DNA of 23,944 nucleotides from JBEHWX01 sp048498995. Lineage in GTDB: Bacteria > Bacteroidota > Ignavibacteria > OLB7. Shown in pieces: positions 7,889 to 15,464 of this stretch. A program made the position numbers and the translations under genes. Numbering within the stretch: position 1 is the stretch's first letter; each line of letters begins with the position of its first letter. The stretch covers positions 1 through 23,944 of the forward strand of contig JBEHWX010000093.1 of assembly GCA_048498995.1 (NCBI GenBank). Reading direction: 5' to 3'. The notes under the pieces are model-generated. The model was not told the origin of the DNA, did not search any database, and was given only the letters and a program-made list of their open reading frames with translations.

Positions 7889-7956
7889 GGTTCAACCCCG
7901 AAGGCTCGACCCAGGGGGTTCAACCCCGGCGGCTCCGCGCCAGCCGAGCCGCCGGG
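7889..7956. repeat. GGTTCAACCCCG direct repeat and an 11-bp hairpin between isomerase genes
   Basis: GGTTCAACCCCG occurs at 7889-7900 and again at 7917-7928 (28-base period). The second copy runs into a hairpin, arms CCCGGCGGCTC (7925-7935) and GAGCCGCCGGG (7946-7956). There is no T-tract on the - strand, so it is either a processing or attenuation structure between copies 2 and 3, or simply repeat debris. Confidence 0.55.
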
Positions 7957-7962
7957 CGCCGA

Positions 7963-8607
7963 TCAGAGCGTCGTGACCTTGACGCCGATGATCCTCACCG
8001 GATTGGCCGGCGTGCCCCCCATCGAGCTCTCGTTCTGCAGCTTCACGTTCTCGATCGCGTGCACCACGTCCATTCCCTTGTAGACCTTGCCGAAGATCGT
8101 GTAGCTCTTCGGCAGCTGGACGTCCTTCAGCATGATGAAGAACTGGCTGGTGTTGGTGTTCGGACCGCGGTTGGCCATCGCCATGGTTCCCTCCACGTAG
8201 CCACGCTGATAGCTCGGCGCCTGCGGGTTGAGCTCGTCGGTGAAGGTGCCGCCGTAGATCGACTCGCCGCCGGAGCCCCACATGCTCTGCTTCGTGGAAT
8301 CCTTCGTCTGCGGATCTCCCGCCTGGATCACGAATCCGGGTGCGATCCGGTGAAAGAGGATGTCGTTGTAGAAGCCGCGCTCGGCCAGCCCGACGAAGTT
8401 CGACACCGTCTTCGGCGCGTCCTTTCCGTAGAGCTCGATCTTGATGTCGCCGTAGTTGGTGGTGATCGTGGCCACGTGGGTGATGATCGGCGCCCCCTCG
8501 ACCTGGACCGGCAGGTCTTCCTCGCGCTGGACCGGCCGGCTTGCGCAGGCGGTCATGAGACAGGCGCAGGCAAGGGCCACGGCGCCGAGTCTGATCGTAT
8601 TCCGCAT
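7963..8607 (-). CDS. Lipoprotein cyclophilin-type peptidyl-prolyl isomerase (copy 2)
   Basis: A 214-residue cyclophilin with lipobox LMTAC (lipidated Cys 21), so it should be tethered to a membrane on the periplasmic side. It has the full core: IELYGKDAPKTVSNFVGLA, FHRIAPGFVIQAGDPQ, GGESIYGGTFTDELNPQAPS, MAMANRGPNTNTSQFFIML and TIFGKVYKGMDVV. The GSGGESIYG-F-DE insert is the form seen in CypA-like proteins rather than in short bacterial PpiB. GGAGAGGAACG before the ATG is a good ribosome site. It is second in a three-gene row, 34 bases after copy 1, and so very likely in the same operon. Client proteins are unknown. Confidence 0.94.
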   Translation of the reverse strand: MRNTIRLGAVALACACLMTACASRPVQREEDLPVQVEGAPIITHVATITTNYGDIKIELYGKDAPKTVSNFVGLAERGFYNDILFHRIAPGFVIQAGDPQTKDSTKQSMWGSGGESIYGGTFTDELNPQAPSYQRGYVEGTMAMANRGPNTNTSQFFIMLKDVQLPKSYTIFGKVYKGMDVVHAIENVKLQNESSMGGTPANPVRIIGVKVTTL

Positions 8608-8641
8608 CGTTCCTCTCCGAGTATTTGGTTCAGTTGCCGTG

Positions 8642-9418
8642 TTACTTCTTCTGCGACCCGTTCTGACCGGCCGGAGCCGTTGCCGCTCCCGCTCCCGCTC
8701 CCGCGGTGGCGTCCGGGGTGACTTCCTTGGCGGTGACCGTCAGGATCTTGACCGGATCGGCCGGGGTGCCACCCATGCCGCCGGCCATCGACTCGATCTT
8801 GTGCGCGACGTCCATCCCCTTGGTGACGTGGCCGAAGATCGTGTAGCTCGGGGTCAGGTGCTGGGCTCCCTCCTTGGAGAGAACGATGAAGAACTGGCTG
8901 CCGTTGGTGTTCGGGCCGGCGTTGGCCATCGCGAGCGTTCCCTCCTGGTAGCCGCGCTTGTAGCTCGGCGTGTTCGGGTTGAGCTCGTCCGCGAACGTCT
9001 TTCCGTAGATCGACTCGCCGCCGGAGCCCCAGAGCTCTCGCTTGGTGGCATCCTTCGAGTTCGGATCTCCGCCCTGGATCACGAAGCCGGGCTCGACGCG
9101 ATGGAAGAGGATGCCGTCGTAGTATTTCTTCTTGGCCAGCCCGACGAAGTTGGCGACCGTCTTCGGCGCGTCCTCGCCGTAGAGTCCCACCTCGATATCG
9201 CCGGCGGAGGTCTTGATCGTGGCCATGGCGGTGATCACCGGCATCGCCGAGGTGTCGACGGCCGCGGCCATCGAATCGGTCACGGGGGGAGCCGTGGTCG
9301 GGGCCAGCTGGGCCGTGTCGGCGCCGTTGTTCATGGTGGTTCCGCCGTGATCCTCTCCCTTACCGCAGGAGCAGAGCGTGGCGAGCGCGACGAGAAGAAG
9401 GAGACGATGTGATCTCAT
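8642..9418 (-). CDS. Lipoprotein cyclophilin-type peptidyl-prolyl isomerase (copy 1)
   Basis: A 258-residue cyclophilin and the first gene of the isomerase row. The lipoprotein signal MRSHRLLLLVALATLCSC puts the lipidated Cys at residue 18. A 45-residue Thr/Ala/Pro-rich spacer follows before the catalytic domain, which holds YGEDAPKTVANFVGLA, FHRVEPGFVIQGGDPN, GGESIYGKTFADE, LAMANAGPNTNGSQFFIVL and TIFGHVTKGMDVA. It ends in an Ala/Gly-rich tail (ATAGAGAGAATAPAG) not found in its neighbours. It is the most diverged of the three and the most likely ancestor, although this needs a tree. No ribosome site is evident before its ATG. The long spacer suggests a reach away from the membrane. Confidence 0.93.
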   Translation of the reverse strand: MRSHRLLLLVALATLCSCGKGEDHGGTTMNNGADTAQLAPTTAPPVTDSMAAAVDTSAMPVITAMATIKTSAGDIEVGLYGEDAPKTVANFVGLAKKKYYDGILFHRVEPGFVIQGGDPNSKDATKRELWGSGGESIYGKTFADELNPNTPSYKRGYQEGTLAMANAGPNTNGSQFFIVLSKEGAQHLTPSYTIFGHVTKGMDVAHKIESMAGGMGGTPADPVKILTVTAKEVTPDATAGAGAGAATAPAGQNGSQKK

Positions 9419-9692
9419 AGTAATGCTGAGTGCGACAAGTGTTTGGGATACAGACGAATCGACCGGCTCATACGTCGGTCACTCCGATCGACGGCTCCGG
9501 CCCGGGAACGGGAGCGTCGGACACGGTGTCGGATGCGATACCGGCCCGGCCGGATCATCCGGCGGGATCGGCCGATCGAATCGGTCGGCCGTAACGGATC
9601 GGGCCGCGCGCGAGGCGGTCGAGACAGCGGGCGATATGGACGAATCGGCGCCATCCCCACATGACTGATTGCCGGGGAGCGCCGAGAAGATT
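9419..9692. other. Gap between uppP and the isomerase genes, with a hairpin
   Basis: No gene is supported here. The stretch is full of CGATC/CCGG words and contains a hairpin with arms CGGCCGATC (9569-9577) and GGTCGGCCG (9583-9591, one G-T pair). The promoter of the isomerase row probably lies at the left end, but I cannot place it. Confidence 0.5.
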
Positions 9693-10541
9693 TCAGGGCC
9701 GGAGCTTGCCGGCGTAGATCGCCGCGAGGATCGCCGCGCCGAGCAGCAGCCGGTAGATCACGAACACCTGCGTGGTCCTCGTCCGGAGATAGCGGAGGAG
9801 GAAGGCGATCGACCAGTAGCCGCTGCCGAAGGCGACCACGGTGGCGACCAGCAGCGCCAGGAGCCCGGAGCCGGTGAGAAACTTGATCGAGTGGACGAAC
9901 TCCAGCACGCCGCTGGCCGCGACGGCCGGGATCGACAGCAGAAAGCTGAAGCGCGCGGCCGCCTCGCGGGTGAGTCCGCGGAAAAGTCCGGCGGTGATCG
10001 TGGTGCCGGAGCGGGAGGAGCCGGGGATGAGCGCCAGCGCCTGCGCGCCGCCGATGGCCAGCGCGTCGGTCATGTTCAGCTCCTCCACCGAGCGGCGGAA
10101 CGACGCGCTCCGCTCGGCGACCTCAAGCAGGAGCGCCAGGCCGATCAGGCTGAAGCCGATCACGCGGAGATCCTTGGTGAGTGCCCCCTCGATCACATCC
10201 TTGAACGCCAGGCCGATCACCACGATCGGGATCGTGCCGAGGATGATGTACCATCCGGTGCGCGCGGCGGTCGACTGCGAGCCGAGCGGGCGTCGATCGG
10301 TCAGGTTCTCGCGGAGGAACGTGCCGATGATCGACATCAGATCGCGCCGGAAGTAGGCCAGCACGGCCACGAGCGTGCCGAGCTGCATCACGGCGATCGA
10401 GGCGGTCCATTGCTCCGGGTGCGCCGGATCGATCAGGTGAAGGGCCCGGCCCACCAGCGTCAGATGCGCCGTCGAGCTGATCGGCAGAAACTCGGTGAGC
10501 CCCTGAACGAGCCCGAGCAGAACCGCTTCGAGAACAGACAC
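9693..10541 (-). CDS. uppP: Undecaprenyl-diphosphatase UppP (BacA family)
   Basis: An integral membrane enzyme that removes a phosphate from undecaprenyl diphosphate, recycling the lipid carrier used for peptidoglycan and other surface polymers; overexpression of the family gives bacitracin resistance. The two family signatures are clear: GLVQGLTEFLPISSTAH (residues 10-26, with catalytic Glu 17) and PGSSRSGTT (about 172-180). Several hydrophobic membrane segments fill the rest (IILGTIPIVVIGLAF, LIGLALLLEVA, LLALLVATVVAFGSGY, LLLGAAILAAIYAG). I start at GTG 10541 because AGGAG lies eight bases upstream and the resulting 282 residues match the family length; the frame stays open to an ATG at 10610. 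It precedes the isomerase row on the same strand, but the 274-base gap argues for separate transcripts. Confidence 0.96.
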   Translation of the reverse strand: MSVLEAVLLGLVQGLTEFLPISSTAHLTLVGRALHLIDPAHPEQWTASIAVMQLGTLVAVLAYFRRDLMSIIGTFLRENLTDRRPLGSQSTAARTGWYIILGTIPIVVIGLAFKDVIEGALTKDLRVIGFSLIGLALLLEVAERSASFRRSVEELNMTDALAIGGAQALALIPGSSRSGTTITAGLFRGLTREAAARFSFLLSIPAVAASGVLEFVHSIKFLTGSGLLALLVATVVAFGSGYWSIAFLLRYLRTRTTQVFVIYRLLLGAAILAAIYAGKLRP

Positions 10542-10799
10542 GATGAGAACTCCTGTGCGAGCGTACGTGAAAGTGGCGAAGATAGAAAGAATGGAGGAGG
10601 TGGTGGACATCGCCGGACATTATCGGATCATGCCCCTGAAATGGGGGAACTTCGGAACGGCGTTTGCGTAACTTCGCCACCGAGGTGGTTCCTGGTCTTT
10701 TGCTCTTCCCCCAACGGCGCGCCTGGCGCGCCCGCCCGGGAGCGTCGACGCGCCGGAGCATCGTTATCGACGAGTGTATGTGTTCCGTTCATTCTCAAT

Positions 10800-12011
10800 G
10801 TGAGTAGAGTCAAGTTGCCTGGTATTTCCGTTGCGCCTCTGTTCAAGCCTCTCACCGTTCCCACCGGTGCCATTACGTTGCACAATCGTCTTGTGCTTGC
10901 TCCGATGACGACGTACTCGTCGAACCCCGACGGCACGATCGCCCCGGAGGAGCTGGCCTATCTTCGACGCAGGTGCAAGGGCGTGGGCATGGCGATCACC
11001 GCGGCCTGCTATGTCTCGGCCTCCGGACATGCCTTCGACGGACAGTGGAGCTGCGCTTCCGATGAGATGATTCCGAGCCTGCGCGCCGCGGCCGAAACGA
11101 TCAAGCGCGCCGGAGCGATCGCCATTCTGCAGCTCCATCACGGAGGGCGCCTCTGCCTGTCGTCGATCAACGGACGGATGCCGGTGGGACCGAGCGCGGT
11201 CCGCGCCGAGCGCCAGGGGGCCGAGGTGCCGCGCGAGATGACCGAGGCGGAGATCGAGGAGACGATCGACGCGTTCGGCCGCGCGGCCAAGCGGGCCATC
11301 CAGGCCGGTTTCGACGGCGTGGAGATCCACGGCGCCAACGGCTATCTGCTCCAGCAGTTCTTTTCGCCGCACGCCAACCGGCGCGCCGATCAGTGGGGAG
11401 GCTCGGTCGAGAACCGCGCCGCCTTCCCGATCGCCGTCGTCGAGGAGGTGCAGGAAGTGGTCCGCCGCAACGCGTATCGCCCCTTCTCGATCGGCTATCG
11501 CCTGTCGCCGGAGGAGATCGAGCAGCCGGGGATCACGATCGATGAAACCATCCAGCTCGTGGAGGGGCTCGTGGCCTGCCGCCTCGACTGGATCCATATC
11601 TCGACGAACAACTATTTCGCCGGCAGCCTCCGCAATCCGGAGGATCGCCGGACCCGCTCCCGGATCATCTCCGAGACGGTGCGCAACCGGACGCTGGTGA
11701 TCGGCTGCGGCTCGATCGTCGAGCCGGACGACGCCGCGGCGGTGCTCGAGGACGGATGCGACATGGTGGCGCTCGGCCGCGGTCTGCTGATAGAGCCGGA
11801 GTGGGTGGAGAAGGTGGTCGAGGAGCGCTATGATGAGATCCGCCGTTGCATTCCGAACAGCGCGACCGCGCCGTCGGAGCTGGCGATCCCGCCGCGCATG
11901 TACCGGAAGCTGATGGGGCGCCCCGGCTGGGTGACCGTCTGCCAGGAGAGCGATACGATCCCGGTGACCGGCCTGGCCGTGGGAAAGAGGAGAAAGGAGC
12001 TGAGAGCGTAG
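10800..12011 (+). CDS. NADH:flavin oxidoreductase, Old Yellow Enzyme family
   Basis: A 403-residue FMN-binding TIM-barrel enzyme of the OYE family, most like the YqiG-type NADH-dependent flavin oxidoreductases. It should reduce activated C=C bonds or related electrophiles in the cytoplasm; the substrate is unknown. Motifs: start of barrel FKPLTVPTGAITLHNRLVLAPMTTYSSNPDGT, LQLHHGGRLC (HHGG at 113-116), GFDGVEIHGANGYLLQQFFSPHANRR (HGAN at 177-180, active-site pair), WGGSVENR, and the phosphate-binding end DMVALGRGLLIEPEW. There is no 4Fe-4S/FAD extension, so it is the short single-domain form. The start is GTG 10800 (TTG 10815 possible); the frame runs far further upstream but that part is non-coding, antisense to uppP. 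It is a single gene, ending in the hairpin pair at 12051-12130. Confidence 0.92.
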   Translation: MSRVKLPGISVAPLFKPLTVPTGAITLHNRLVLAPMTTYSSNPDGTIAPEELAYLRRRCKGVGMAITAACYVSASGHAFDGQWSCASDEMIPSLRAAAETIKRAGAIAILQLHHGGRLCLSSINGRMPVGPSAVRAERQGAEVPREMTEAEIEETIDAFGRAAKRAIQAGFDGVEIHGANGYLLQQFFSPHANRRADQWGGSVENRAAFPIAVVEEVQEVVRRNAYRPFSIGYRLSPEEIEQPGITIDETIQLVEGLVACRLDWIHISTNNYFAGSLRNPEDRRTRSRIISETVRNRTLVIGCGSIVEPDDAAAVLEDGCDMVALGRGLLIEPEWVEKVVEERYDEIRRCIPNSATAPSELAIPPRMYRKLMGRPGWVTVCQESDTIPVTGLAVGKRRKELRA

Positions 12012-12050
12012 AAGCGGCGGGCGCGGATGGTTCCGGTTCTGAATATTTGT

Positions 12051-12085
12051 GCACGGGCGTTCAGTTGAACGCCCGTGCTTGTTTT
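12051..12085 (+). terminator. Rho-independent terminator after the flavin oxidoreductase gene
   Basis: The 12-bp arms GCACGGGCGTTC (12051-12062) and GAACGCCCGTGC (12067-12078) pair perfectly around AGTT, and TTGTTTT follows. It lies 40 bases past the stop codon. The same hairpin core is repeated 54 bases further on. Confidence 0.85.
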
Positions 12086-12106
12086 CGATTGCGGGTAGAT
12101 AAGGGA

Positions 12107-12130
12107 ACGGGCGTTCGGTTGAACGCCCGT
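12107..12130. repeat. Second copy of the ACGGGCGTTC hairpin
   Basis: The arms ACGGGCGTTC (12107-12116) and GAACGCCCGT (12121-12130) match the first hairpin base for base; only the loop differs (GGTT instead of AGTT). It has no T-tract after it. It lies 16 bases from the stop codon of the converging E1 gene, so it may end that transcript, or be a mobile repeat unit. Confidence 0.8.
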
Positions 12131-12145
12131 ACGCGATTGCGGCGC

Positions 12146-14197
12146 TCAGTAGCGAAGAAGCGCGGTGATGCTCGCCTCAAGGCGCCCCTTCGGGAGAAAC
12201 TGCTCCTCCAGCGCGCGGTTGAACGGGACCGGCGTATCGAGCGCGCCGAGCCGCGCCACCGGCGCGTCCAGGCTCCGGAAGCACTCCTGGCCGATCGTCG
12301 CGGCGATCTCCGCGGCGAAGGCGCCGGTGTGGGTATCCTCGGTCAGCACCAGGCAGCGCCCCGTTTTCTCCACCGACGCGAACACCGTCTGGCGATCCCA
12401 CGGCAGGAGCGTCCTGAGGTCGATGATCTCGATGCTCCGCTCCGGCATCCGCTCGGCGGCGGCCAGCGCCCAGTGCACGCCCGCGCCGTAGGTGACGATC
12501 GTCAGCTCCCCTCCGGCGCGCGCCACCGAGGCCACGCCGATCGGAAGCGTGTAGTAGCCCTCCGGCACCATCCCCTTGATGCTCCGGTAGAGCACCTTGT
12601 GCTCGAAGAAGAGAATCGGATTCGGATCGACGAGGGAGGCCGCCAGCAGCCCCTTGGCGTCGCGCGGCGTGGCGGGAAACACCACCTTCAGCCCCGGAAC
12701 ATGCGCGAACCAGGACTCCGTGCTCTGCGAGTGGAACGGTCCGGCCCCCACCCCCGCGCCGGTCGGCATCCTGACGGTCACGTTCACCTCGGCGCCCCAG
12801 CGGTAATGGGTCTTCGCCAGGTTGTTGACGATCTGGTTGAAGCCGGTGGAGACGAAGTCCGCGAACTGCATCTCCACCACCGACGCGCGCCCCTCGATCG
12901 CCAGGCCGAGCGCCGCGCCGACGATCGCCGACTCGCACAGCGGCGTGTTCCGCACCCGATCCCTGCCGAACTCCTCGACGAATCCCTCGGTCACCTTGAA
13001 GACGCCGCCGTACTCGGCCACGTCCTGCCCCATGATCACCAGCTCCGGATCGTGGCGCATCCCCTCGCGAAGCCCGTCGGAGAGGGCGTCGACGAAGCGG
13101 CGCTCGCTCTCGGCTCCGGTCGGGGCGACGTCCGCGGCCCTGGCCGGAGCGTAGACATCGGCCAGCTCCTCCGCCTCGGAGGGGACGATCTCCGGCGCGG
13201 AGAGCATGGCGTCGACGGCCTCGCTGATGCGACGGTCGAACCGGGCGCGCGCCTCGGCGATCCGCTCGTCGTCGAGCAGGCCGGCGCGGCGCAGATAGGT
13301 CTGGTAGGTGCGGAGCGGGTCGAGCGGACCCCAGCGCTCGAACAGGTCGGGGGGAACGTAGGCGGTGCCGGAAGCCTCCTCGTGGCCGCGCATCCTGAAG
13401 GTGACCGCCTCCACCAGCACCGGGCGGGGGCGGTGCCGCAGCTCGGCGGCGATCCGGCGGAACGTGGTGTAGACCTCCAGCACGTCGTTGCCGTCGATCG
13501 TGTATCCCTCGATGCCGTAGCCGATCGCCTTGTCGGCGATATGTCCGCAGCGGAACTGATCGCAGCTCGGAGTGGAGAGCGCGTAGCCGTTGTTCTCCAC
13601 CAGGAAGATCACCGGCAGATCCCAGACGGCGGCCACGTTGAGCGCCTCGTGGAAATCCCCCTCGCTGGTCCCGCCGTCGCCGGAGTAGACCAGGGAGATG
13701 GCGTCCTTGCCGGCCAGCCGGGCGGCCAGCGACAGGCCGTCGGCCACGCCGAGCATGGCGCCGAGATGGGAGATCATCCCGATGATCCGGTAGTCTTTCG
13801 TGCCGAAGTGGAAGGAGCGGTCGCGTCCCTTGGTGAAGCCGTCCCGCTTACCCTGCCACTGGAGAAAGAGGGGCTCCAGCGGGATGTCGCGCGCGGTGAA
13901 GGCGCCGAGGTTCCGGTGCAGCGGCAGGATGTAATCCTCCGGGCGGAGCGCCATCGTGGAGCCGACGGCGATCGCCTCCTGGCCGATGCCGGAGAACCAT
14001 TTGCTCACCTTCCCCTGGCGGAGCAGCAGGAGCATCCGCTCCTCGATCATCCGGGGGAGGAGCAGCCCATCGTGGAGCTCCAGGAGCGTCCGGTCGTCGA
14101 GATCTCCCCGATCGAACCGATGCGGAAGCTCCGGCGAGATCTCCCGCGGAAGAAGTTCGGACGTGGTCGACGTGGAGGACTCGGATGTGGGAGTCAT
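12146..14197 (-). CDS. Fused alpha/beta E1 component of a 2-oxo acid dehydrogenase (branched-chain type)
   Basis: A 683-residue thiamine diphosphate enzyme with both E1 chains in one protein. It would decarboxylate a 2-oxo acid, probably a branched-chain one or pyruvate, and pass the acyl group to a lipoyl E2. The alpha part (about 1-345) has the ThDP motif GDGGTSEGDFHEALN...NN (about 171-203), SHLGAMLGVADGLSLAAR and RMRGHEEASG. The beta part (about 360-683) has RRFVDALSDGLREGM, GQDVAEYGGVFKVTEGF, TPLCESAIVGAALGLAIEG, EMQFADFV, FHSQSTESWFAHVPGL and ILFFEHKVLYR. Fused E1 is common in Bacteroidota and relatives. ATG 14197 gives the best family fit; a GTG at 14287 overlaps the upstream gene's stop codon (GTGA). 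No E2, E3 or lipoate gene is nearby. Confidence 0.93.
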   Translation of the reverse strand: MTPTSESSTSTTSELLPREISPELPHRFDRGDLDDRTLLELHDGLLLPRMIEERMLLLLRQGKVSKWFSGIGQEAIAVGSTMALRPEDYILPLHRNLGAFTARDIPLEPLFLQWQGKRDGFTKGRDRSFHFGTKDYRIIGMISHLGAMLGVADGLSLAARLAGKDAISLVYSGDGGTSEGDFHEALNVAAVWDLPVIFLVENNGYALSTPSCDQFRCGHIADKAIGYGIEGYTIDGNDVLEVYTTFRRIAAELRHRPRPVLVEAVTFRMRGHEEASGTAYVPPDLFERWGPLDPLRTYQTYLRRAGLLDDERIAEARARFDRRISEAVDAMLSAPEIVPSEAEELADVYAPARAADVAPTGAESERRFVDALSDGLREGMRHDPELVIMGQDVAEYGGVFKVTEGFVEEFGRDRVRNTPLCESAIVGAALGLAIEGRASVVEMQFADFVSTGFNQIVNNLAKTHYRWGAEVNVTVRMPTGAGVGAGPFHSQSTESWFAHVPGLKVVFPATPRDAKGLLAASLVDPNPILFFEHKVLYRSIKGMVPEGYYTLPIGVASVARAGGELTIVTYGAGVHWALAAAERMPERSIEIIDLRTLLPWDRQTVFASVEKTGRCLVLTEDTHTGAFAAEIAATIGQECFRSLDAPVARLGALDTPVPFNRALEEQFLPKGRLEASITALLRY

Positions 14198-14283
14198 ACG
14201 GCTGCCATCAGGGTGTGAATGGAGGAACTGAAGGTCGATCGGGGGGATGGCGGACGGGGCGCGTCGGCGCGCCGCGGCGCCGT

Positions 14284-14709
14284 TCACTCGATCGCGTAGA
14301 TCTCGATCTCGTACGGCTCGGCCAGCACCAGATACCTCCCGCAGGTCGAGAGGGTGGCCGCGAACCAGTCGCCGGAGAAGGTGTCGAACGGCACCAGCTC
14401 GGTGACGTCCCCGCGATGGACGAACACGGTCATCTCCCGCCGTCCCGGAACGAACGTATACTCGACGCGGGTGTGGCCGTCATCCAGGATCGGCTCGCCG
14501 CTTCCCCAGATGCCGAGCGGGGTTCCGAGGGAGCTCATCAGAGCGTAATCCTCCCTCGCATCCTCGTCGTGCTCCACCACGACCGGATCGCTCAGGACGA
14601 TGGTGTGAAGCGCCTCCCCGGAGCAGGCGTGGAGCCGGCCGCCGTCGGGAATCGTGATGCCGAAGAACCGTTCGGCAATGTAGTTCGGGAGCTGTACTCT
14701 GGTGAGCAT
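14284..14709 (-). CDS. Conserved-looking protein of unknown function upstream of E1
   Basis: A 141-residue protein starting MLTRVQLPNYIAERFFGITIPDGGRL. It is acidic and beta-rich, without signal peptide, membrane segment or known motif; notable stretches are VVVEHDEDAREDYALMSSLGTPLGIWGSG and a C-terminus CGRYLVLAEPYEIEIYAIE. I use ATG 14709; a TTG at 14739 would add ten residues. Its TGA overlaps a possible GTG start of the E1 gene by one frame shift, and even with the later E1 start the genes are 86 bases apart, so they are likely co-transcribed. No function can be assigned; a link to the E1 enzyme is only suggested by position. Confidence 0.7.
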   Translation of the reverse strand: MLTRVQLPNYIAERFFGITIPDGGRLHACSGEALHTIVLSDPVVVEHDEDAREDYALMSSLGTPLGIWGSGEPILDDGHTRVEYTFVPGRREMTVFVHRGDVTELVPFDTFSGDWFAATLSTCGRYLVLAEPYEIEIYAIE

Positions 14710-14815
14710 GGCGGCATAACCTACGCGCGAGGGGTCCAAAAGCCAAGCTAAATCATCCTATCCGTCGGCGCGATCGGCCCGCTCCCTCGATCATCGGTTC
14801 ATGGCGGGTGATGAG

Positions 14816-14852
14816 CGCGAGGCGATGCATCGCCTCGCGATGCATCGCGAGG
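14816..14852. repeat. Two overlapping perfect palindromes centred on GATGCATC
   Basis: A 24-bp palindrome (14816-14839) and a 20-bp palindrome (14833-14852) share seven bases. Each is centred on GATGCATC, with centres exactly 15 bases apart. They are mutually exclusive as hairpins in RNA. They lie in the non-coding gap between the 141-residue gene and trxA, in front of the former. Confidence 0.8.
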
Positions 14853-14913
14853 TGATGAATTGCGGCGGCGAAAGCGATCGGTGGAGAAATCCGGCCGCCG
14901 GGGGATGAACGAC

Positions 14914-14947
14914 GACGGCCGCCGGCGAATCATCGCCGGCGGCCGTC
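14914..14947 (-). terminator. Strong hairpin after trxA
   Basis: The 15-bp arms GACGGCCGCCGGCGA (14914-14928) and their exact complement (14933-14947) enclose ATCA, 26 bases past the trxA stop codon. No T-tract follows on the - strand, so I call it terminator-like. Confidence 0.5.
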
Positions 14948-14973
14948 CGTTGAAAACCATCGCTTCGGAGTGC

Positions 14974-15306
14974 TCAGACGGAGGCCATCTGATTGTTCAG
15001 CGCGTCGACGATCCGGTTCCTCGGAACGGCGCCGACGATCTTCTCGACCACCTGACCTCCGCGGAAGATGAGGAGCGTCGGGATCGAGAGGATGCCGTAG
15101 TTGGCCGCAACGTTCGGGTTGTTGTCGACGTCGAGCTTCCCAATCTTCGCCTTGCCGGCATACTCGCCGGCAAGCTCCTCGACGATCGGCGCGATCAGGC
15201 GGCACGGGCCGCACCAGACCGCCCAGAAATCGACGAGAACCGGCTCGGTCGACTCGAGAACCTCTGTCTGGAAATTGCTATCGGTAAACTCTTGTACGTT
15301 GGCCAT
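14974..15306 (-). CDS. trxA: Thioredoxin
   Basis: A 110-residue cytoplasmic dithiol-disulfide oxidoreductase that keeps protein thiols reduced and supplies electrons to enzymes such as ribonucleotide reductase. The active site WCGPC is at residues 31-35 inside VDFWAVWCGPC, and the cis-Pro loop SIPT has Pro 76. The length is standard and there is no signal peptide, so it is the classical cytoplasmic form. GGAG lies eleven bases before the ATG. It follows fabG on the same strand after 158 bases, and a possible extended -10 element sits in that gap, so it may have its own promoter. A strong hairpin follows the stop codon. Confidence 0.97.
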   Translation of the reverse strand: MANVQEFTDSNFQTEVLESTEPVLVDFWAVWCGPCRLIAPIVEELAGEYAGKAKIGKLDVDNNPNVAANYGILSIPTLLIFRGGQVVEKIVGAVPRNRIVDALNNQMASV

Positions 15307-15395
15307 GATGCTGCTGTCTCCAAGGGAATGTGTACGGGCGCGCGTGCAGGCGAGGACGCGCGTAACCCGACTGTTGACGAACGTTGAATGAAATG

Positions 15396-15404
15396 ATTAT
15401 GCCA
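15396..15404 (-). promoter_or_regulatory. Possible extended -10 promoter of trxA
   Basis: Read on the - strand, TGGCATAAT (15404-15396) matches an extended -10 element (TGn followed by a near TATAAT). No convincing -35 lies upstream. A start point near 15389 would give a leader of about 80 bases before trxA. This is a motif match only. Confidence 0.3.
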
Positions 15405-15464
15405 GGATCGGCCGGCCCCCGGCCAGTCGCGCGGCCCTCGGCCACGGACGGACATCGGCCGCGA

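Noticed and set aside
9669..10799. Open frame extending the flavin oxidoreductase upstream by 377 codons
   Set aside because: The extension is antisense to uppP, has no family similarity, and would put the barrel far from the N-terminus. GTG 10800 fits the family.
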